Notes under the pieces: model-generated
The model's input: the letters and a program-made list of their open reading frames with translations, nothing else
Database searches by the model: none
What the model was told of the DNA's origin: nothing
Assembly (NCBI GenBank): GCA_028023455.1
Contig: JAQFVV010012394.1
Location: forward strand, 24,563,934 to 24,627,933
Reading direction: 5' to 3'
Length of the DNA: 64,000 nt
Origin: Epiperipatus broadwayi
Taxonomy: Eukaryota; Onychophora; Udeonychophora; Euonychophora; Peripatidae
Shown: positions 55,871-64,000 of the stretch, piece by piece
How the letters are laid out: each line of letters starts with the position of its first letter
How positions within the stretch are numbered: the first letter of the stretch is position 1
Program-made: the position numbers and the translations under genes

Positions 55871-57425
55871 CTGCAGTATCACATTCATTCTCATAACTGG
55901 TTGCATCATTTTTTATTGTCAATTTTTATTAGTATCAACAGTTTACCAACAGATTATATCAGCTTATGATATGAGCAAAATAAACCAATTTTATCTTGGT
56001 CACTCTACTCCAATAAAAGGTTGTTTACTTATTTAACATAAACATTTTTTAAATGTAACTTACTCATTCACTATCCCTATGGAAGAATCTGTAGAAATGT
56101 CAGGCCTGGGAAAAATTTATTCTTAGCTTTGTCATGTTTTTTAATTCTGACATTATAGACATAGATTGGATAAGATGCTGCATGAATCAGAGACTAAATT
56201 TCATTTCCAAAACAGTGTTATGTCTCGCCTTACCTTCAGATAATGGATTAGCCAAATTCCATCTTATCACGATGTGACTGAGCATTCATTGCCCCAGACC
56301 AATGTAGTATATTAGTAGAATGGACCAGTGAATGGTGATGCTCAATGAATCTGATTATTTTCATTATGGAAAGGGATCTGGCTATAAGTAATGAATCCAG
56401 TTGGAGATCGGGGACAACAATTGTTAAAGCTGGATGGCAGTACTGCGGTTGTCCACTAAACACAATGAGGCAATCACAATTGGAAGACCAGAACCTAAAT
56501 CTGACACAAGGCAAGCTGTCAGAATAAAAAGGGCATACACGATTTTTTTTTCAGCAACATACTGCTATGACTTGTAATGTAAGCTTTAGTAACTCATAGT
56601 TGGAATCACGTGATCAACCGTGAGATGTTTTTTTTTTTTTTGTCGTGCTTTGTCTTTATTTCATTTTTAAAAAAATAATATTTCTATCTACTAACTTGTA
56701 TTTTTCATTTTATTTTTACAATATATTCATGTATTTTAAAATTAAAATATTTTAATTCTTTTATCATTTAAAGTAATTAATTTACCGTATTTATTATTAA
56801 CGAGAATTCATGAGATATTTGTGTATTACCTTAATTAGAATGTTTGAATGTAAACAATTATTTCCATTTTCCTTTTTTTTTTTTTGTCTTAATTAAGAGA
56901 GCATGATCTACTGCTAAATATTAATTAGTTTTCAAATAATTATATTTTTTCGTTGTCTCAATGATTTTATCATCCTTTTCTGGCATTCACAATGAAGTAT
57001 TATTGATAGACGTAATTATTATAGAAAAATATTTCTCTGAAAAAATCAACAACAATAAAAACAATTGTTTTAGAATCTAAATGTTCCTCTTAATACATGA
57101 AAATTAGCAAATTAGAAATTAGTTGTTCTTATAAGAATATTTATTTTGCATTTAAAATTATTATAATTTTGGGAATGAATCAAAATCAATGCTTTTTGTA
57201 AATGATAAAAAGGAAATAAGACGCGTATAATGTTGGAAAAATTCATTTTTCAAGAAATTAACACATCCATATATATATATATCACGCTACATGTAAAAAG
57301 AAGATCCTCGTACTTTAAAAAAGAAAATATCCAGATGTAGCTAGGCCTAAATGTTGTATTCAGAAATACATACGTCACATTATATAGAAATTTTTTAGAA
57401 TACTATAGCGATGTTAATACTTTTT
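55871..57425. other. Mostly unassigned; GC-richer block at 56236-56525
   Basis: The block at 56236-56525 is clearly richer in GC than its surroundings and is open on both strands (60 codons plus, 88 codons minus). I recognise neither product. It could be a mobile-element scrap or a retroposed piece. The rest is AT-rich without features. Confidence 0.38.
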
Positions 57426-57459
57426 ATTAGTCATTCATTAGAGTAGAGATTATCCACTT
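57426..57459 (+). repeat. Family C foldback terminus (fragment)
   Basis: attagtcattcattagagta, gagattatccactt matches the terminus of the foldback at 58886. It is cut off where family B sequence begins. Confidence 0.7.
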
Positions 57460-58340
57460 TTCTGTAGTAATACATTGTACAGGCTTAAACCTGTATTTAT
57501 ATATGTAATATACGCGGGTTCGAACTCAGACTTTCACACGACCCACCACTCTCAGTGCCATCTCATATTGCTGACCCACCTGATCACACACATGTTGAAA
57601 AGATAAATAATCACCAATATACGTATTTCATGCTAAACCAGCAATCATCAGTTGGTCTAGATTACTATCCTCACACATATATATAATCAGTACTTAGCTT
57701 TATATTAAGATAGCCAATATTTATACTTTAATGGACAGGCTTCAAACTATTCCAACTCACAACTCTTCAGCCTTCCGTTTCATTGAAAATCTGATGATGG
57801 AAAGTTCAAAGCCCACTAATATCTATCCGCTTTGAACACCTTATGGAGAGGTGAAATCATAAGCATATGAATTATTCAATTTTAATTTTTTCTTTTTTGC
57901 ATTGTCTTATTTATCAATTCTCGTTTTACATATTAAATTCCTTTATTATTAAACCAATGCTCATACAATCATTTCTTGACAGTTAACAGTTTCGACTGCC
58001 CCTGCAATCTTCCTCAGAACTTTAATCCTCTTTAATCTTTTCTCTCCACTTTCCTTTCTCATACCTAAACCATTTAGCTGTGAGGAAGGAAAGTGGAGAG
58101 AAAAGATTAAAGAGAATTAAAGTTCTGAGGAAGATTGCATGGGCAATCGAAACTGTTAACTATCAAGAAATGATTGTATGAGCATTGGTTTAATAATAAA
58201 GGAACTTATTATGTAAAAAGAGAATTTATAAGCATATGACCAAAGATGAGAAAAGATGATCCCCAAAATGTACATTTTGTGTTAAACCAGTCATCATCAG
58301 TTGGCCTCGATCACAATCTCTTACACATATCTTTATCATT
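57460..58340 (-). repeat. Family B copy interrupted by a foldback element
   Basis: 57460-57870 and 58240-58340 are two parts of one minus-strand family B unit. The first has gggttcgaactcagactttc (B-box-like agttcgaaccc on the minus strand), acgtatttcatgctaaacca and tatccgctttgaacacct. The second has gatccccaaaatgtacattt and catcagttggcctcgatcac. Joined, they match the uninterrupted copy at 59.16-59.28 kb. Confidence 0.82.
57859..58239 (-). mobile_element. 357-bp foldback element with 146-bp arms, inserted in family B
   Basis: ataagcatatga lies at 57859-57870 and 58228-58239, a 12-bp direct repeat bounding 57871-58227. The arms 57916-58061 and 58081-58227 pair with about eight mismatches over 146 bp around a 19-base loop (58062-58080). 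Outside the left arm there are 45 extra bases which, on the minus strand, are an A-rich tail (gcaaaaaagaaaaaattaaa). The uninterrupted homologue at 59.22 kb confirms the insertion. The structure could be a retroposed hairpin RNA (tail plus long TSD) or a long-TIR transposon. Confidence 0.86.
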
Positions 58341-58420
58341 GTTCATTGTATATGATATCAAATGTGCTACCTTCACATCTTTGAAGCAAACCACTTAATG
58401 GAAGTATATTAATATTTTTT

Positions 58421-58525
58421 ATTAGTCATTCATTAGACTAGATATTATCCACTTAATGAATACTATTTCTATAGTGTATTTTCAAGCAAATAGTGAAAAT
58501 TACATTACAGAAATATTATTCACTA
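58421..58525 (+). repeat. Family C foldback, degraded copy
   Basis: The left arm at 58421-58463 (attagtcattcattagacta, ttatccacttaatgaata) is good. The right arm survives only as aatattattcacta near 58511. Same family as 58886-59031. Confidence 0.72.
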
Positions 58526-58885
58526 ACTGTGGCAATGTTGATTGTATTTATAGTGAAAATATGACCTAGGATAGGATGCATTGTATAGATACAATTAAAC
58601 ATGGTAATGAAGTATTTTATAAATAAAAGTTCATTGCAGAAAAAAAATGTCAAATAAACAGACTAGGCCAGTGTCTTCTATATATGGATGTATTTGTTTG
58701 TAGTTCACAGATTAGTTTGTATAGCCATTGCAAAACTCATTTCTAGTGTATTGTTATTTTGGAGTTGGAATATGAATGTTTGCTACTATTGCTGTGAATA
58801 CTGTAAGTTCCATTTGTAATGAATATTTCATTTTGTTTGTTTCCCAAATATGCATTAAGAAAAATAAAAGCATATTAATATTTTT

Positions 58886-59031
58886 ATTAGTCATTCATTA
58901 GATTAGACATTATCCACTTAATGAATAATTTTTCTGTAGTCTCTATCTTGTGTGAGAGTAGTGTAGTGAACATTACACTAGAGTAATATTATTCATTAAG
59001 TGGATAATCTCTAGTCTAATGAATGACTAAT
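58886..59031. repeat. Family C foldback, complete copy (43-bp arms)
   Basis: The arms 58886-58928 and 58989-59031 pair at 41 of 43 positions. Sixty bases lie between. Partial copies nearby at 57426 and 58421 show that it is a small local family. Confidence 0.88.
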
Positions 59032-59129
59032 ACAAATAGGGTTTGTGTCAAAGTTGTGATAGTACTAAGTTTTGCACATTAATTAAACAGTAGTAATTGG
59101 CCATCTATATGTACTGAACAATGAGAAAG

Positions 59130-59280
59130 TTATGTTTAAGGGATTGTGGTCTGAGTGCTGTTTCAGCTTGAAATGTGAATTTTGGGGATCATACATCTTT
59201 GTCACATGTGTTTGGTTATATGTTTATGATTTCACTGCTCTACAAGATGTTAAAAGTGGATAGAAATCAGTCCCTATCTT
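59130..59280 (+). repeat. Family B variant, uninterrupted copy
   Basis: gggattgtggtctgagtgct, tgtgaattttggggatcata, atgtgtttggttatatgttt, atgatttcactgctctacaa and gtggatagaaatcagt are the uninterrupted equivalent of the split copy at 57.46-58.34 kb. Confidence 0.76.
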
Positions 59281-60577
59281 GCATAAGAGTGGTATTGTGA
59301 AAATTTCACTACCGAATATTACTCATTAAGAGAAATAGAAACTATGTTTCCACTCTTAGAATTTTACATCATTATTGTTCACTTTCCTTTTAAAATTCCA
59401 TTAATACTCATTGCACAATTTAATTCCCTAATCACTTGGATTTTTTTTATTCTTAACATCAAACGTACCAGTGAAAAAGTGACTGTTGACCATTTCCTGT
59501 GACAACTTTTCTGAATTAACACATATTTTGTAATATAATTTAGCAATCAATTACAAAAAAAATTAAGATAGGTGCATGTCTACATCATGAGCTATGACAT
59601 GAAATGTGACAGCATGTTTCTTTAACCTGTTTTGAAACAACACACTAACATACTGCTTTTGAGGCATTTGAAATGATTCATGTTGTATATTGCAGTTAAA
59701 TCATGAGTTGTGATAAAGTTTTCAAACGGCTTGCAAAATTTTGTGATGGCAGCAATCAGAACTGATTGGAGAAAAGTGTGGTGCGATGTTTTCATGTAGG
59801 GATGGGGTCTTTTATACATCATAAAAACATATAAAAAGATAGTCTATTTATGGGTATATAGTATAAATCAAATTAAGAATGGTTCTCTTCATTAAATTTT
59901 TTATTTAATTTGAATTGGAATTTGCTAAAAATATTCAAGAAAATTAAATATAATTTTTTTGCATTACCTGTATTTTATTTTGTTTACTCAGATATTGATT
60001 TAATAAAATTGTCCAAATTGATACTTCTTATGTATAAATAATTACTTAATTATTATTATTTATAAATTATATAAATATGACTTTGTGCAATTTTATTGAA
60101 TCGGTATTTGAGAAAATAAAATACATATAATGCAAAAAAGGGATATATTTTATTTTGTTGAATGTTTTATTGTGAATCCATTAGTAGCATCTTCATAATT
60201 TAATTTTTTTGCAAATTGTGATTTATTGGATTAAATTGCTATCAAAGAGAATCATACTTGATCTATGTTGATTTCACATTAACATGACCAGAATACTGCC
60301 AAACATTTAGGTGTATACATTTTGTGTAGCACCACCACACAAACAATGCTTCTAGAATTATATTATTTTGCAAATGATAATCATTGCAAGTTATAAATTA
60401 CAGAGTGTAGACAAAAAAATGAAATGTTATATTTAATAAGTGATAAAATGTTTTGTTTTTTGATTTTCACAAAAGATGTAAGGTGTGCAGTCCTGCCTTG
60501 ATAAATATTGCTCTTTGTGCTGACATACCCTCCACACTCTCTCAGGTCAGTTCTGGCAGGGATAGTTTTGAATATTA
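59281..60577. other. Unassigned region
   Basis: The minus-strand ORF 59622-59822 lies in a segment that loosely resembles the complement of 38.0-38.1 kb. No motif. Otherwise AT-rich and featureless. Confidence 0.4.
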
Positions 60578-60640
60578 TTGATTAAGGTATGAATCATACT
60601 GTTACATGATGATTGATTAAGGTATGAATAATACTGACAC
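60578..60640. repeat. Short tandem duplication, about 31 bp
   Basis: gattaaggtatgaatcatac, tgttacatgat is followed by gattgattaaggtatgaata, atactgacacat. Confidence 0.8.
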
Positions 60641-60699
60641 ATTTCTTGTTATAACGCATGAACTAAACATGCTGACACCTGAAACTTTTTGTGGTAAAT

Positions 60700-60870
60700 A
60701 ACTAAATCATGTCACTCATAACACATATTGATTGACAGATGATATTTCAGGCAGCTTAAGGAGAGGACCAGTCACCTTTTCATTTGGGGCATGTGTACTT
60801 TGCTGTTTTAGTCTTGATTTCTTTGTTATCAAACCAGAAACTTAGTATTCTGTTCATAAAATATCTCAAG
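60700..60870 (+). repeat. Family F repeat
   Basis: cagatgatatttcaggcagc, ttaaggagaggaccagtcac, tagtcttgatttctttg, tcaaaccagaaacttag follow the order of 38.18-38.43 kb. The ORF at 60784-60993 has no motif. Confidence 0.5.
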
Positions 60871-63044
60871 TTCACTACATTAGAATTGTTTTGTATACCT
60901 TTGCCCCATTATATTACCTTTCATTTCATTTTCAATTTATTTATAAAAGAAATAATAAATTCAGGCAGAAAAATCTTAAAGTTAAAGTTTTAATATAATG
61001 TTTTATAAATACTTATATTTTTAAAGCTATTCTAATATATATTAAGAAAAAAATTCATTGTAAATTAGAAAATCTCAAGTACATATATACAAATGAAAAT
61101 GCACAAAACTAACTGGTCTAATATATAAAATATACTACTGACCAATTTTTGAAAAACATATATTGATGCTTGTTCTCCACACTGTTTATTTGATATCTTC
61201 TGATGCTGTCTTTTAACTTATTCTATAACCACTTCATCTTTTAGGAAAACTTCAACACTTTTATAGTTGTACTCTCCATTAAATTCTATCCTTGGTCACA
61301 TAGTCCTAATGAAAACAATCAATATACCTTTTTATTATATTTGAGAAAAGTCAGTGACTTTCTCATAAATTTTGAGGCATTTGGGGTATTATAATGGTGG
61401 TGGTGTTGCAGTTGGTTTTAGCTTTTCCTTGCTATTTTGCAGTTATCTGTAATGTTAGTTTGCCATGCACATTTATTTTGGAAAGAAATCATTACTAAAA
61501 CTATTAATTTAAAAAAATCTGAAGATGGCAGTATTATACAGATCTTATATAAAATTTGAATATGAAAGCAAACCAACAATGCTCTGATTGGTTATATATA
61601 ATACAAATAAATTGACAGCATCACTAATTGGTAGATTATTTGTCTCCAGCATTTCGGAATATGTTTTATAGTTTAGTATTTCTGAAAGAAAACTTGCAAT
61701 TTTCAGTTATTTATTTACATATTTAAGCTTATTTATGAAAATATTTATAAAAATATTTATTTTAATGTAAAAAAACTATATGATTACAATTAGATTTTAT
61801 TTTAAAATATTTGTTTTTAAAAAACAAATTGTAAAACTTAATTACAATAAAGTAGAAGCTGGTATTTTATGGGTAACAAGAATGCTTTCATAAATGCCTG
61901 TAAAGAATGTTAATAATAATAAGTTTAATCCTGAATTTTAAGACATATTTTCATTTTTTATGATGTCTCAACCAAAATTCATTTCCATGTAACAGTGGAA
62001 ATCAAATAAGAAATAATTTGTTCAATAATTCTTATGAATAAGTGACATTATGATCCAATATGAAGAGAGCAAATGTTACTAAAATTGACACTAGAGTCTT
62101 TGATATAAGAGAAGAAGGAATTGAACTTTAAGTGAGTTAGTGTCTTAAATAGATAATGGAAATGGAGTTTTTTATTGAATGAAATGAAGCTAAAGTTAGC
62201 AGTAAAATATTTTTTGTTAGGACGTCATTTGCCATTTATTTGTTTCACTTATTCATTTCAATCTGAAGAACTTAAAAATTGGGATATTTCTTGTCATGAA
62301 GCATTTTAAAATTATTTTTTTATGTTCTCATTTTATACTGAATTTAATATTGCTGTCAGAAATATTAAGAGATAAGGAAAGGTCACCATTTTTTAAACAG
62401 GATAAATTTTGATATTTTCTTATTTACAAGGTCGTAATAGGTTTTCACATTTTCAGTTTTCATTTTACATTATTTATAAATTCTCAAAGTTACTTTAACA
62501 TTTATAAATTAAGAATTATAATAATAAAATAGGTATTTTAAAATGTCTCTCAGTGTTCCTTTAAATTACCATCTGTTTAGTTTTACGAACTTAAGATTAC
62601 ATAATCATTTTAAAAGAAATTATGACTAGTTGTAAAAAAAATCAGAAACAGTAATGTTGATGTATTAGTTTATTATAAAAGCTGTCAAAATTATTTTTTT
62701 TTTTGTTTATTAAACTTTGATGATTCAAGACGTTTTCTCGTTGATACTTTAGAACCAAGTGGCGTTTAAAATAGATTCATTTATCAGGTGTTTTTTTTTT
62801 TTTAAGTTCTTAAAAAAGAATATTATTATTCGAGAAATCTGCTAAGTTATTAAAAATGACTTTTAATCCTTGGTGACAGAATGGCTGATAGTTTGATGGG
62901 ATTTACTTAGATTGCGTTTAACAGAACCCATTTGCTGACAAGTCACTTCGTAAGTAATCGCTTCCGTTAAATTATTAATAGTAAAAATGTTATTTATTAA
63001 ACTCTATATAAATATTAATTTAAGAGTCATTTAATAAAGAATAC
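60871..63044. other. Unassigned AT-rich region, 2.2 kb
   Basis: No coding frame or repeat family recognised. CpG becomes denser from about 62.7 kb. Confidence 0.4.
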
Positions 63045-63130
63045 TGCGCGATTTGGTAAAGATGTAATCTGACAATCTGGAACTTAAAGTTCACGGATCG
63101 TGCCCAGGTCTTTCACTTGTGGCCAGCCCT
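63045..63130 (+). repeat. Family E (tRNA-derived SINE-like) copy
   Basis: gatttggtaaagatgtaatc, ctggaacttaaagttcacgg and atcgtgcccaggtctttcac match the complement of the copies at 55.78 and 20.13 kb. Keeps more CpG than the other copies, so possibly the least decayed. Confidence 0.58.
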
Positions 63131-63189
63131 ATTATTTCAAGCGCTCGATAGCATTTAATTGGATTGTGAGTAAAGGACGGGCAACAAGA

Positions 63190-63900
63190 TGGGTAAGAAA
63201 GGTAGTATGGTACGAAAAGGGTTTGGATAAAGAATTTATGTCAGTATACTTATACAAAAGATGAGAGGATTGTGTTAAGAGAATTGTTGAGTATTATAGC
63301 GGCAAGGAATGAGATAGAAAAATAGATGCATTAATAAAAAATAGGGAGTTGGAGAGATGGAGAACTAATATGGAGATTAAAATGAGTTTAAATATATACA
63401 GAAGTATATAGAATATTGGGTGAGAGTTAATATCTGATAAGCGCAAGAAAAGTAGTTTACTGTTTAAGGCTTGAACAGGATCTTTAGCAACAAGAGAATA
63501 TACACATAAATGGAAAAATGTGGATGATTTAGTGTCCAAGTTGTGTAAGGAAGGCATGGAAAATATTAGACATCTGTTAACAGAATGTAAATGCATGCAA
63601 GCAGAAAGAGTACAAATAATGAAGTTGTGGGAGAATAAATATAAACAAAGTGATTATACAGAAAATGGGCTCTTGATTTTTATGCTGGGTTTGGGAAAAG
63701 ACAAGGGGGATTTAGATATGAAGGTCATAAAGTTGACAGGGATTATGTTGTGGAAATGGTATGGAGCAGGATAGAGAAGAATATAGAAAAAAAACTTAGG
63801 ATAGAGAATGGAAAGGGAAGGGAATGTGGCTAACAGGTTTTTCAGGGCATAATGGCTGAGAGATTTCCGACTTTGAAAAAGGAAAAACACAAGGTGTCAC
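63190..63900 (+). mobile_element. LINE (APE/RT type) C-terminal fragment, copy d
   Basis: The frame 63520-63774 reads MENIRHLLTECKCMQAERVQ, matching the minus-strand copies at 4.2-4.6 and 5.4-5.7 kb. The H-x4-C pattern suggests the last part of a zinc knuckle (C-x2-C-x-H-x4-C) whose first half is lost. Upstream plus-strand sequence (63.2-63.5 kb) equals copy a in antisense. The 3' end (ggaaagggaagggaatgtgg, ctaacaggtttttc, gtgtcacatcacattg) is the shared LINE end. The minus-strand ORFs are shadows. Confidence 0.82.
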
Positions 63901-64000
63901 ATCACATTGAAATTCCCATGAACTCCCAAGCAATAAAACCATTGGATTATGGTCTTTTTTCTAATCAGTAATTAATATTTTATACATTAAGTTAGTTATA

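Noticed and set aside
63045-63130. Functional tRNA gene
   Set aside because: Only partial A and B boxes. Arms do not pair well, and related decayed copies occur elsewhere, so it is a SINE-like repeat.

Overview
This window reads as intergenic or intronic DNA from an AT-rich invertebrate nuclear genome. The evidence is very low GC by eye, CpG depletion over most of its length, several eukaryotic retrotransposon classes, hAT-type DNA transposon ends, tRNA-derived repeats and no bacterial gene organisation. The LINE and RTE proteins resemble families I associate with arthropods, ticks and molluscs. I cannot name the species. No complete host gene is recognisable. The only candidate host coding segment is one exon-like ORF (36442-36625) inside the clearest CpG-rich patch (about 36.0-37.5 kb).

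Layout. 0-4 kb: several copies of a short mobile repeat (family A) bounded by 10-14 bp target duplications, a 454-459 bp tandem array of the same unit, and a perfect 34-bp inverted repeat. 4.2-11.4 kb: two copies of a decayed APE-endonuclease/RT LINE on the minus strand; the larger is split by a 2.6-kb TG...CA insertion whose empty site survives in the neighbouring copy. 12.0-14.0 kb: the 3' half of a younger L1/Tx1-like LINE. 14.5-19.8 kb: a run of foldback elements, an RTE fragment, a 500-bp hAT element with 8-bp TSDs and a tandemly duplicated family B unit. 20-29 kb: mostly unassigned DNA with a polypurine tract, a long-TIR MITE and an inverted family A copy.

29.7-34.2 kb: a decayed Gypsy-type LTR retrotransposon on the minus strand (integrase, RNase H, RT and protease traces, diverged LTRs). 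A tRNA-Gly(UCC)-like sequence is inserted in its 5' LTR between near-duplicate target sequences. 36-37.5 kb: CpG-rich patch. 38.9-39.9 kb: a decayed coding region I cannot assign. 39.9-41.9 kb: three copies of a hairpin MITE (family D). 42-51.4 kb: RTE fragments and a Jockey/CR1-like LINE with an RTE fragment nested in it. 52.6-59.3 kb: family B copies on both strands, one split by a 357-bp foldback element with about 146-bp arms. 60-64 kb: mostly unassigned DNA ending in another LINE 3' fragment.

The genes do not work together as a pathway. The window is a record of nested mobile-element insertions. All reverse transcriptases are broken, and the short non-autonomous elements (families A-D, foldbacks, SINE-like heads) would have relied on proteins encoded elsewhere. 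Coordinates of repeat edges were read by eye and may be off by a few bases. Family letters A-H are my own labels.
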